DNA of 64,000 nt from the NCBI GenBank assembly GCA_003439945.1, contig QVRM01005378.1:792001-856000 (forward strand), given 5' to 3'. Shown piece after piece: positions 1 through 9,903 of the stretch (position 1 is its first letter; each line of letters starts with the position of its first letter). The notes beneath the pieces were generated by a model. It did not search any database. It saw only the letters and a list, made by a program, of their open reading frames with translations, and was not told the DNA's origin. Both the position numbers and the translations under genes were made by a program. The stretch is from Dermanyssus gallinae (taxonomy: Eukaryota; Arthropoda; Arachnida; Mesostigmata; Dermanyssidae).

Positions 1-52
1 TTTATCTAGAAGCCACCTCGGTCGGCGCAGCAAAGTTGACTGACGCGAAGAA

Positions 53-1273
53 ATGTGCAAACTACACTGCCTCGGGCTCGAGGGCCAAGCACAATATCGT
101 GCTATGGCGGATCAGCCAACGGAGCCGGAGAAGGATGGCGAGGTCCCACTAACCGAGTACGCCAGGATGGTGGCGAAGCTAACTGAGATGTTCAAGGAAC
201 ATAAGGGAGTGGCCGTCTCCCGCGACGAATTCTTCCGACGACGACAACGCGGCGGAGAGCGGTTGGTGGAGTACATCGCGGCACTGCGACGACTACTGGT
301 GGGGTGCGAGTTCGACGATCGGGGCCAGGCGTTGAGGAGCCAGCTCATTCTGGGAGCGACGATGCCACAGGTGAGAGAAAAGCTCCTTCTGGAAGAGGCT
401 TTGCCGGTCGAACAGGCCCTGACGGTTGCGCTACACGTGGAGAGGTGCATCATAGAAGCCAAGAGGATTACAGGATCACACGAGCAAGTGAACGCGGTGC
501 AGGAGGCGGGAAGGCCTGCGGAACAAAGCAGACCAAGGCCGGCGGCAGGGCAAGAGTACGGAGCAAGTGGATGCCATGCGTGCGGCTGGGACAGTCACGG
601 ATACGGGTCAGAGTTGTGCCCGGCAAGACGAGTCAGGTGCCGAAAGTGTGGCAAGTTCGGCCACTTTGGACGGAAGTGTAAGAACGCGGCGGGTCAGGCG
701 AGGCAGAATGTACAGGCGATCGGCGTAGAGGAGCAGCCACGCTGGGATCGTCGGACCAACGGCGAACGCTTAGAGGAGGCCGAAATTGAAGTATGGAATA
801 AACCAACAGCTGTGTACTCACTGTCCCTTTATTGTCTGGAGTTTGCTAGACGTGTTGCAGTAGACGGTTATTTAGTAACCTTTTTGATAGACACGGGGGC
901 AGCCGTATCTATTATTAATAGGGGACACTTGGCAGATCGGGGAGATCGAGTTAGGCCCACAAACGCAATACTACGCGCATACAATCAGAAAAGGATACCA
1001 ACGCTGGGAATGGCTCGATGCCACCTCAAACTGGGCAGTCGGGAGGTTGAATGCGATTTATTCGTCGTAACTAATAGTAGGTCGGTGCTAGGACGCGATA
1101 CGCTAGCTAAACTAAGTATGATAATCGATTGTGCGGCGCGATCGTGCTCGGTGGCAGAAGTTAAAACGATTCAAATAGAGAACGAGTTTCGGGAACTGTT
1201 TTCGGAAACGCTAGGTCTGGTTAAAGCCGTGCACCACAGAGTGCGACTTAAGGAGAATGTTAGGCCGGTGTAG
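53..1273 (+). pseudogene. gypsy Gag (zinc knuckles) and protease, disrupted
   Basis: The open frame gives 406 residues. Residues 1-150 are Gag-like and helical. Around residues 173-210 there are two knuckle-like cysteine clusters; the second reads CRKCGKFGHFGRKC, a standard CCHC nucleic-acid-binding knuckle. Near residue 278 is FLIDTGAAVSII, the active-site strand of a retropepsin-type aspartic protease. Bases 3-60 continue the same Gag in another frame (YLEATSVGAAKL), so a frameshift lies near base 60 and the true start is upstream of the window. The frame ends at a TAG at 1271-1273, where protease should run on into RT, so this looks like a mutation and not a programmed terminus. Confidence 0.88.
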
Positions 1274-2842
1274 CACAAGTTGAGGAGGTTACCGCTCACG
1301 CTAGTGACGGCGGTGAAAGCCGAAATAGATAAAAATTGGAGAACGATGTTATTGAGCCAGTTCAGGCTTCCGAGTGGGTATCGGGCATGGTAGTAGCAGC
1401 GAAAAGGGACGGTAGAGTTAGATTGTGTGTGGATCTAAGACAAGTAAATCAAGCGATAGTGCCTGATGTTTTCCCTCTACCGCATCTGGACGACCTGCTG
1501 GTAGAGCTACACAGGGCCAGGTGGTTTTCAAAGCTAGACGCGCTCTCGGCATATCATCAGGTTGAATTGGATGAAAGGTCACGAGACCTCACTACGTTTG
1601 TAACCCCGTGGGGATTGTTTCGATATAAAAGGGTTTGCTTCGGGTTGGCGTCGGCACCTGCGGCTTTCCAACGATTAATGAAAAACCTGCTACAAGGACT
1701 AAAGGGAGTGGTCATATATTTAGACGATATTTTAGTATTTGGAACGTCCAAGGAGGAGCATAATGTAAGGTTACGCATGATGCTACAACGAATCCAAGAA
1801 TCAGGAATGACGCTAAACGAAAAGTGTGTTTTGGGAACCAAGGAGATTAACTTCGTCGGGTTTACCATTAACGAACACGGGGTACGACCCAGTGTAGATA
1901 ACCTGAAAGCTATTAAAGAGTTAGCGGTTCCAACTAACGTAACGCAGGTTAAGTCGGTCTTGGGGGTGACAAGTTTTTATATGCGGTGCGTGCCGACATT
2001 CTCGGATATATCCGAGCTAATACGCAGGCTGTTAAAAAAGAACGTGCTATTTAAATGGGGGCCAGAGCAACAACAGGCGTTCGAGAAACTGAAAGCAAGC
2101 ATAGTAGCGGCGGCACCTTTAGCCATTTTCGATCCAACAGCACCCACGGTAGTGGCGACGGACGCGTCAGCGCACGGATTAGGAGCAGTGTTACTGCAAG
2201 AGCAGGACGGGGAAGAGCGGCCAATAACGCTATGCATCGTGCTCGCTAACACCTACACAGCAAAAATATTCCACGGGAGAGAGGGAGGCATTGGCGAGTG
2301 TGTTTGCAATCGAACGGTGGCACACGTTCCTGTGGGGAAGAAAATTTACGTTACGGACAGACCATCAGGCGCTGATAGCACTACTTGGCTACAAGGGGGA
2401 GGGACGAGCGCCAATGAGGATAGGTTGGTGGGTGGAAAGGCTGAGAAACTACTCATTTGAGGTAAAATTTAGAAGCGGTATAACAAATAATGTACCCGAC
2501 ATGCTCTCTCGACAGCCAACAGAAGACATTTTTGAAGCGTGTGATGGGCAGAAAATGATAGTAGCAACACTAGAAGAAAAGTTAGGGCCAATACAGTGGG
2601 AGAAGGTTGTAAGTTGTTCTTTAGCTGACCCGGACATTCAGAGCGTGAGAAGATGGCTTAGGTTAAAACGGCCTCGACTGGCGCAAGCCGGGCGCTGGGC
2701 CTCCGTTGTTCATGAACTATCCGAAACGCAGGGCGTACTAATGAGAGGAGATAAAGTAGTTCTGCCGCAGCAACTTCGAAAGAGAGCGTTCCAGGTGGCC
2801 CACGAGGATGCGCATCAGAGGATGGTGAAGACGAAACATTGA
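1274..2842 (+). pseudogene. gypsy reverse transcriptase and RNase H, disrupted
   Basis: After the TAG at 1271 the protease-RT linker continues in frame to about 1335 and then shifts frame. From 1336 to about 2230 runs a full RT palm and fingers, with SKLDALSAYHQVELDE and the catalytic box YLDDILVF (near base 1717). RNase H follows with VATDASAHGLGAVLLQEQ. A second frameshift near 2230 moves the end of RNase H (RTDHQALIALLG) into the frame open from 2291 to 2842. That frame ends at a TGA in the RNase H-integrase linker. The catalytic boxes are intact and the reading frame is not, so this is a defective copy. Confidence in the family is very high. Confidence 0.93.
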
Positions 2843-2878
2843 CTGCGAAACACGTTCTGGTGGCCGGGAATAAACAAA

Positions 2879-3940
2879 ATGGTAGAGGAAGCGGTACGAG
2901 AGTGCCGGTTGTGCGCATTACATGACAAGACAGCGGTGGCTACCACAGCATTCGTGAGGACGACGCCCTGGCCAGCTCAGCCGTGGACGAGGCTAGCAGT
3001 CGACATCCGAGGCCCGGACAGCTCATTGGGACCGGAAGCGCGATACGCGGTGGTTGTCATGGATTACTACTCGAAGTGGGCGGAGGTAGAGTTCATGGCA
3101 GAAACAACAGCTCGTCGGATCATTGGCATGCTACACCGGCTCTTATACCGTGAAGGCATTCCGGCCAGCATAGTAACGGACAACGGACCCCAGTTCCTGA
3201 GCTATGAGTTCGAAGAATTTATGATCGAATTCGGAATTCGACACATACGTACACCCGTGTACCACCCTCAAGCAAATGGGCTGGTGGAAAGGTTCAATAG
3301 GACACTGAGCGGCTTCATCTGGTCGGCCGCTCAAATAAACGGCGACCGGCGGAGACGCCTGACCGAGATGATCGGCGCATACAACACAACCGCACAGGCA
3401 ACGACAGGCAAATCACCCGCTGAATTACTACATGGACGGTCTATGAGGACGAAACTGGACGCGGGTCTCCGGCGAGGAAACACCAATCAGAATGATGAGG
3501 ATGAGCGAGTGCGAGTGGAGACAAGACAGAACAAACAAAAGGAGTATGCAGACAGGAGGAGAGCGGCAGTGGAAACCAAGTTCGCGCCCGGGGACTGGGT
3601 CAGAATACGGAGACAGAAGTATGGACTACCGACAAGAGTAAAAAGACAAGTCGGTGAAGACATGTACGAGTTGGAAGACGGTAGGAGATGGCACAGGAAC
3701 CGGTTGACGCGTGCCGCCCAACCACAGGTAGCATGGGCAGCGCAGAGGCCAGGCCACCTACAGCGCCCGGATCAAGGTGCACAGCAGAAACCTGAAGAAG
3801 AAAGACGAGGTGCGTCAGAAGAACAACACGAAAACAACAGCGCGCCCTGTAAAGGACGTCCACGGCGGATGAGACGCGCACCGAGTCGGCTACGGGAGTT
3901 CGTGGGTGAAGATGGGACCGAATTCGAAACAAGCCGGTGA
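2879..3940 (+). CDS. gypsy integrase domain (3' end of pol)
   Basis: The frame is open for 353 residues to a TGA just before the polypurine tract. It begins inside the HHCC zinc-binding domain (VRECRLCALHDKT), whose histidines lie upstream of the broken junction at 2842. The catalytic core shows the three acidic positions in context: AVDIRGPD, IVTDNGPQFLSYEFEEF, and a glutamate in HPQANGLVERFNRTL. The tail has a GPY/F-like module (PGDWVRIRRQKYG ... YELEDGRRWHRNRL) that contacts target DNA in this family. A basic, proline-rich end follows, with no chromodomain visible. It was part of a Gag-Pol polyprotein and is only translatable alone if it starts at an internal ATG, so it is probably not functional. 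Confidence 0.9.
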   Translation: MVEEAVRECRLCALHDKTAVATTAFVRTTPWPAQPWTRLAVDIRGPDSSLGPEARYAVVVMDYYSKWAEVEFMAETTARRIIGMLHRLLYREGIPASIVTDNGPQFLSYEFEEFMIEFGIRHIRTPVYHPQANGLVERFNRTLSGFIWSAAQINGDRRRRLTEMIGAYNTTAQATTGKSPAELLHGRSMRTKLDAGLRRGNTNQNDEDERVRVETRQNKQKEYADRRRAAVETKFAPGDWVRIRRQKYGLPTRVKRQVGEDMYELEDGRRWHRNRLTRAAQPQVAWAAQRPGHLQRPDQGAQQKPEEERRGASEEQHENNSAPCKGRPRRMRRAPSRLREFVGEDGTEFETSR

Positions 3941-3952
3941 AGGGGGGGAGAA
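3939..3952 (+). other. Polypurine tract (plus-strand primer) of the gypsy element
   Basis: The run AAGGGGGGGAGAA directly abuts the TGTAG start of the LTR. That is the expected place for the primer of plus-strand DNA synthesis. The relative at 48 kb has the equivalent tract, slightly shorter in G, next to its LTR. Confidence 0.85.
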
Positions 3953-4250
3953 TGTAGGATAGCAATGTCTGTTAAGCAGCGCGGTGAGCGGCCCGATAAA
4001 CAGCGTCGGTTGGCGGCAATACCGAAGCAAGCTAACTATATGGCGCTAAATAGAAGATGCCGCCACCCTACTAGCGAAGACGCGGGAAGTCACTAAATGC
4101 GCGGGCAATCTGTGAGTATATAAGGAGGCATGAGAATAAATGAGTTAGTAGTCGTTTGTTCGAGCCAGGCAGAAGACGTGTGTTGTTTGAGCGAGAGAAT
4201 GGCGAACTCGTAACGGTCGCCGCCCGGTCATGGGGGTGGTGGATACTACA
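3953..4250 (+). repeat. 3' LTR of the gypsy element (298 bp)
   Basis: The ends are TGTAG...CTACA, a short inverted repeat typical of LTRs. The left end abuts the polypurine tract. The right end is set by comparison with the second copy, whose LTR ends at the same place and is followed by a target duplication. The base after this LTR starts ACAGC; the matching left flank is outside the window, so the target duplication of this copy cannot be checked. Confidence 0.88.
4117..4124 (+). promoter_or_regulatory. Probable TATA box inside the gypsy LTR
   Basis: TATATAAG lies 165 bp into the LTR, where the U3 promoter is expected. The second copy lacks the roughly 73-bp block that includes it. Confidence 0.55.
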
Positions 4251-5392
4251 ACAGCCATGCAGCACGATGTACCTGGTGTCTGTGTGGTGATCGTCGCATG
4301 CCGCCCCGGCCCACAATCGAGATGAGATGAGACGAGAAAAACGCCTAATCTCTCGATCTCCGCCACGGTCTGTGTTATCTTTCTCCCCCGCGTCACCAAA
4401 AATCGGTGGAGCGGTGGAGTTGCAGGTTTGCTCAATCTCAGCCAAACTGCCAGCTGTACGAATTGGCTTCGAGCCCTGATAGAAAAGCGGAGTACCTGGA
4501 AGCTTTATGAATATCATGAAATTCCTCTCGAGGTAACTAAGAGGCTCGCCTCTGTCTATCTAGGCTGTTTGCCACTTTTGAAAGCGCTTTCAACATAAAT
4601 AAACGTATAGTTATATGAATAGAACGTCGTATGACATTTCTTACACTCTCGTAATACAAATACGATATTGACAACCTCTGTAGAGTCTAGCATACAGTAG
4701 GGACATAAAACATTGCAGTATTAGGGACTGCTGAGGAAAGAGCCACGAAATATTCATATCTTCGAAACAATGCTAAATTCTTAAGGATGTAGACAGAAAG
4801 TTCACTAGTTCTTCCCTCTGTAAGGTCTCTGCGAGGAGCACGAAATCCAGATGATCAGAATTATCATATGTCATAGTTTCCAAGGCCCCTTCAATTACAT
4901 AGCGTAGGTATAAGCCTCGAGGTAATACTGTGGCCTCTGTATGCACAAGCGTATCACTATGTAGTCACTTAAATGGACCTGGGCCGGCCTTAGCTATACA
5001 GTTTTCCATGATCTAGTATATTAGGCTCGGCAGGCCGTGGCACATCTCTAACAGCTGAGCCTAGGTGATTGCTGTGGGATGTGCACTATAACCCGTAGTA
5101 TTTAGCTGGGAACTAAGCCTTGCGCTTGGTTAGGGCTTTGGCTGGAGTCCCGCACCGTACTTTCGCCGAGGCCTTAGCTGGGACATCGGCTTGGTACTCA
5201 TGTTTGTCGTCAGCCGAAGCTTGTCTATTGGCCTAGTTGTATCGCGAAACGCGACGTCGGTAGGAAAGTCGTGCGAGACTCTACAGCCTGCCAACGGTGA
5301 CTTCTTGTACATCTGCTATGAGCTCAACTCCAAAGTAGCGGCAGAATTTGCCAAACTTCCCTTCACCATTGTGCGTGCCAATTCTTTTGCCA
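4251..5392. other. No gene recognised
   Basis: This is AT-rich unique-looking DNA with short open frames only. I saw no protein family, RNA or repeat that I could support. Confidence 0.5.
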
Positions 5393-5600
5393 TCAATCAA
5401 AGGTTCCACCATCGATAATGTCCTCCTGCTGGAAGATAACTTCATTCTCTTTTACCTCAATGGGTTCAAAGTGGTCTATAAGGGCGCCTAGTAATTTATC
5501 ACCATGTTGACGCAGCGAAAATGCCTGTCTAGCGGCATTGAGTAGTCTTCCACGCTCCGCTGGGCCCTTGTTATACACAGGGATTTCATCGTTGGTTTCT
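5393..5600 (-). pseudogene. Fragment resembling the first cyclic-nucleotide-binding domain of a PKA regulatory subunit (RII type)
   Basis: About 65 residues read on the minus strand resemble the linker and start of cAMP-binding domain A of type II PKA regulatory subunits. The aligned pieces are ERGRLLNAARQAF (family E-Q-R-x-R-L-x-E-A), LLGALIDHFEPIEVKENEVI and a degraded Q-x-x-D-x-G-x-x-F. The order and spacing fit. The frame stops at a TGA just after GGTFD. Downstream sequence in another frame keeps a weak resemblance, which suggests a decayed copy. It could also be a real exon whose splice donor I cannot identify. No phosphate-binding cassette survives in this frame. Confidence 0.45.
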
Positions 5601-5729
5601 GCCTAAGAGTCATGGGCCAATCTGGTCGGGCAGTTCGTCCATTTGTTTTTCCCTAGTTTTATGCAGCTACAAAAAGTGTGCCTCCCAGTCCGCAGTCTGC
5701 TTTGTTTACGTCCGCTGAAAGCACACACA

Positions 5730-5790
<61 letters not shown>
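5730..5790. repeat. (TA)n microsatellite
   Basis: Pure TA dinucleotide array of about 60 bp. Confidence 0.98.
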
Positions 5791-5792
<2 letters not shown>

Positions 5793-5855
5793 GTATTCTA
5801 TTGCCGACAAATATAGTTGTTTAGTGCATAGTAGACCACTATAGCTGTCAAGCTC

Positions 5856-6027
5856 GGTGACGTGGTGCATTAGCGTGCGCCTCGCGACTGGGGAGACATA
5901 TAGGTGCACAGGTTCGAGCCCCACCGTTGCACATTTGTAACTATGTAGTCCGTCTCACGAGCAATGCGGAAGCAGTCCCGTGGCGTTTAATGTTGGCTGA
6001 GGGTCAGCCCAAAAAAGTTTTAAGACT
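5856..6027 (+). mobile_element. tRNA-derived SINE, copy 1
   Basis: The head has an A-box-like GTGGTGCATTAGCG and a B box GGTTCGAGCCCC at tRNA spacing. A tail follows with GTTTAATGTTGGCTGAGGGT, CAGCCC and an A-rich end. The same head and tail recur at 55928-56116 and 62431-62614, so this is a dispersed family and not a tRNA gene. Pol III transcription and LINE-driven mobilisation are inferred from the class. Confidence 0.8.
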
Positions 6028-6956
6028 ACTTCAACAATTGATCATACGCTTGCATGCTATTAGGATCGACAGAAGACTCCAACTTCATCAATGAAGAAGA
6101 GCGAGTTCGGGTCAACTTCCCACTGCATATATTGACATATTAGTTTCAACCTTTTTACTGTAAATTGTTTATGATCCTGAAGATGTGCGGGTAGTTATAG
6201 TTTTGCCTTAAAGCGCAAGTAATGTGCTAATATTTCCACGGGTGCGTCTTTTATCGTCTCTCTCTTACCTACTGGGTTCATTTCTTGCTGGCCTCTACAT
6301 TTCGCTTTAAGGTTTCCTCAGGATTCCTTCTACAACTTACTACATTATAGCGTTTTAGTGAAAATGCAGACAGTTTTACAAAAATGTGTTGTAAAGAAAT
6401 AGCAGTCTATTATGTAGTAGCAGATCGTCATGGCCAAGCTCCGAGAAACTCACTTGACGCTCTCGCCGGACGTGCCGCGGAAGAGAGTATCTGTTCTCTT
6501 TCCGGCACAGTCCTCGAGGGGCAAGAAGACGTTTCCAGTTTCCCTGGAGGATTTTTCCAGAGGTTGCGCTTGAGAAGGTCAAACAGAGCTGAAAAACGGC
6601 TGGCGCCTGGAAATGCATCTGGTTCTAGTGGTATACTCTGTGGGGTAGCAAAGCTTTTCGTTAAGTGGTGGCCGAACGTCTTTCAGGCTCTGGGTAGCGA
6701 ATTGCTAATATAAAAGAAATGCCCGAGGCTACGGGAGAAGGCTAGCCTCGTCCCTACACCCTGAAGTAGGAAAGATTCTTTGGTCAGCAGGCCTATATGT
6801 CTTTTCGGCACTTTGAGAAATATCCATGAAATCGTTCTAGTCATTGGATTGAACAAGGAAATCAATAATGTCAATGTATTTTGTGTTTTTAAAAATACAA
6901 TTGTCTTGTATGAACGTTTCAAATTATTATACAAATATAAAAAGTGGTTAAAGCTA

Positions 6957-7645
6957 ACCTCCTGTGCGGGCGCACCTTGTCTGCGCCGACTCGCATCTGA
7001 TAGGCTATTCAACGACGGTACCGCAGCACACGATGCCGCGTGGTACCTGAGGCATCTATCACCACATCTTATACAGATACTTGTATCTGCTGGTGCATGA
7101 AACCCCCCCGTCCCGCATAAAACGTGATGAAACCATGAACAGTGAAGCGCGTGAGAACGTGTCGGTTCGTTCGTCCGGCCTGTTTCCATGTTTCAGAGGT
7201 AATCGCACCCGTGCTATAAAAATCAGGATCGATCTCCGCCATTTTCCCCTCCTAAGAGCTGACAAATTGCGCGTAGGCCGGAGTGGAAGGGAGTTTGAAC
7301 CTACGCTTTAGGTCCTCTATAAGCAACGGCGTGTCACATAGCAGATAGACACATCTGTTCAGCGATGTACGATGTAGACCCAGAGCTCGCTTCAGGAATG
7401 CAGGCTTAATCCGCTCGAGCTTTTCGAGTTGCGCCGACGAGAGATAATCCCAGATGACTTATATTCCGTAGGAGGCGACTGGTGCTACCGCCATGTTGAA
7501 AAAGCCAGCGTCGTTCGTAGGGATAGTCTCGAAGGAGTTCGTGAACCAACACTTGCAACCAGCGCTCGGCGCGCTCTGTCCGTAATGTGCTCCACGAAGG
7601 ACCGATCGTTTGTAGGGAGCATCACCCCTAGATATTTTAAGTTGT
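6957..7645 (-). pseudogene. LINE ORF2 C-terminal region with zinc-knuckle-like motif
   Basis: On the minus strand two overlapping frames (7265 to about 7090 and then 7089 to 6957) read as one degraded protein end. The second contains CIRCGDRCLRYHAASC, a C-x2-C-x-H-x-C pattern common near the C terminus of LINE ORF2 proteins. The frame switch falls in a run of C near 7105. The part from 7645 to 7265 shows no clean frame. I take it as the connection between RT and C terminus because of position and strand. Confidence 0.6.
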
Positions 7646-8542
7646 TTACATATTCAGGGATGTTTTGTTTATATGCAGAGCATCAGAAGCCGCAAGACGG
7701 CCACTACGTCGGATTTTTATGGCCTCTGACTTGTCCATATTAATCAATAGGCCAGGCTCTTCCACATACCTCGACAGCCTTGCCAGCGCCTGCTGAACGT
7801 AAAACCGACTTTTTCCAAAAATCACAAGATCATCGGCACAAAGCAGAAATTTTACGTGTCCCGACTGGTCTTGAACGCGTCGTGGCAAATCGCTTAGCAA
7901 TAGGGAGAAGAGTAGCGGGCTCAGATGATCACCCTGTGCTACACCCGTGGACTGAATAAACGGGTCTAGGAGAGCTACCCCGTCGTCTATGCTCACCGAA
8001 TTCTCCTGCAGTATGGCCCTAATCAGCAATAGCATGTTTTCAGGAACCCCGCTCTGAGCAATTTTCATTAGAATCTTGTCACGAGGCGCCATATCGAACG
8101 CGAATTTAAAATCCACAAACACCGCAAATAGTGCTTGTTTTGGCCTCCGGATCGCCTAATGCACCTCTTGCAGCAAGATCTCACATGCGGTAATGGTGGA
8201 GTGACCTGCACGAAATCCGTGCTGCTCAGGCGGGATACAGGAGCAAGCCTGCAGGTACCTTGTCAACCGCCGGGTGATAAGGAGAGCCAGCAGCTTGTAG
8301 CAGCAGCTCTTCTTCGCGATCACCCGCCATGAAGATGCGTCATGAGGACTGCCTTTGTTCTTCGGGATGGTGCTAAGGAGAGCATTGCCCCAGCATGCTG
8401 GCAGACGTCTATGTCGTAGGCAGGCGTTGAACAGATTCGTCCAACAATGAAACATGTCAGCCGCATACTTTAGGTGTTCGTTGCGGATCAGGTCCGGCCA
8501 GGCCGCCTTGATCGACTGAAGATGTTCCAGCGCACGCAGCAC
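7646..8542 (-). pseudogene. LINE ORF2 reverse transcriptase domain
   Basis: Two frames, 8542-8156 and 8122-7646, give one RT. The first carries the upstream fingers (LLSTIPKNKGSPHDASSWR and PPEQHGFRAGHST, the typical LINE 'HGFRxGxST' block). The second carries palm motif A (FVDFKFAFDMAPRDKIL), GVAQGDHLSPLLFSLLLSDL and the catalytic box in the degraded form LLCADDLVIF. A stop and a frame change separate them near 8125-8155. Motif A and the ADD box are close to normal, so the copy is probably not very old, but it is non-coding as it stands. Confidence 0.88.
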
Positions 8543-8912
8543 TTAAAACACCGAAGACTCGGCACCTAAAGCCTCACGCATGACGGTCGTTTACTCGTCC
8601 CATACACAGGCGTAAGATATGACCGCTCGAGGGATAGTATCTGTCGCCGCGTACATCCCTCTAAAGTGCTCTATTAGCACATCAGAGCTGATAGGGCATG
8701 CCATCGGCCTGTCTCTCGTCAGCCATCTGTACGGCTCCTTCGATGCCTATATCACTAGCTTGTCCTCTTCCCTTGCGAGGTGCTGCTGACGGGCTGATTC
8801 AAGCATTCGACGGTACCAGCTTCGTTCAAGGATGAGAAGAGGTCTCAACGCGGGCGCAACGGGCGCTGGCATCGCGGCCTCGCCTCTTCCACTGACGATT
8901 TCAAGACGTCGG

Positions 8913-9898
8913 TTAAAGTGCAGGCTTAAGAATCGATGTTTTTTTGTCGCGAGGAACAGGGAACCAGGCTACCAGCTTGGGGCCTAATTTGGTGGGGTCC
9001 AGCGTCTTAGGAAGACCAACGTTCCTTCCGGGTGGAGCTGCCTCTCGTGTGAGAAACAACTCGATTCCCACTGGAACGTGCCATGTTAAAGAGCTCCCTT
9101 CGCATAGTGAATTATTCTTGCCAATGTAAAGAGATCTTTCCGGTTGGACGTTTGTAACAAATATGTCGATTACCGACCGCCCCATGAAACCTTCGAACGT
9201 GGAGATGCTGCTATCGGAGAGTAGACGACATCCGAAGTCCCCGAGCAGCGCGAGGAAAGTGTGTGTACGTAGTTCATCCGGCTTGTCGATGCGTGTGTTC
9301 AAATCACCGGCCAGAATGAGAGGAGTGAACAGAGAAGGAAGCACATGCATTGCGCAGTGATCTTGTCGATCAGAACCGACGTATTCGCACTAGTCGAGAG
9401 GCGAACACAAGCGGCTATGATACTACATCTGCTGCCGTTCAGTACCAACAAATCGTCCTCTGCAAGTGCTACTCTGACATCCCCAAGCCGTTGGTTGTAC
9501 AGCACCTATACACCGCCGCTCGGTCGACCTCGCCCTGAGGGAGGCCGAGCCAAGCAGTGGGATGCGTAGAAACCCGGTAATTCAAATGGCTTTGTTTCCC
9601 AGGTCTCCGTAAGAACGACGGCATCAATGCCTGAAAGTGCAGATTGTGGCAGTAAAGATAATGCCCGCAAAGCGCCTTCTACATTCCATTGCACGATGGT
9701 TATCTTGTCAAGCAACTCTCCGCGGTCTGCGCGAATTCTCAGTCGAACCGACGGCCCTGGGTTCAACCTCTGCTCTGTGGACGACGGTGGTTCCTGCTGG
9801 AGTGCGGATCGTTGTGCTGCGACGTCCGTTGCGACTGCACGTTTGCGGGTACTTGCTTCCGTACTGCTTCCAGAGACGAGAGTGCAGCTGGAGACCAT
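8913..9898 (-). pseudogene. LINE ORF2 N-terminal apurinic endonuclease domain
   Basis: The segment starts at an ATG at 9898-9896, a few bases after the ORF1 stop. It reads ITIVQWNVEGALRAL and VVLTETWETKPFELPGFY, the first two blocks of an APE-type endonuclease. The second part (9350-8913) gives LILAGDLNTRID and SVIDIFVTNVQPERS; these match the 'GDfN' and 'iD' blocks. There is a frame change around 9350-9510. The domain nicks target DNA to prime reverse transcription in this class. Confidence 0.82.
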
Positions 9899-9903
9899 TC
9901 CAT

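Larger units (their letters stand above)
1..4250 (+). mobile_element. Ty3/gypsy LTR retrotransposon, 5' part outside the window
   Basis: The stretch holds, in order, the end of gag with zinc knuckles, an aspartic protease, reverse transcriptase, RNase H, integrase, a polypurine tract and a 3' LTR. This is the Ty3/gypsy (Metaviridae) order. The 5' LTR, primer-binding site and start of gag lie left of base 1. The coding part is broken by at least two stop codons and three frameshifts, so this copy cannot make its own proteins. A shorter relative at 48063-49691 on the other strand helps define LTR ends and several of the lesions. There is no envelope-like ORF between integrase and the LTR. Confidence 0.95.

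Noticed and set aside
5905..5925. A functional tRNA gene at the B box
   Set aside because: The same head recurs with the same non-tRNA tail at two other loci, so it is a SINE.
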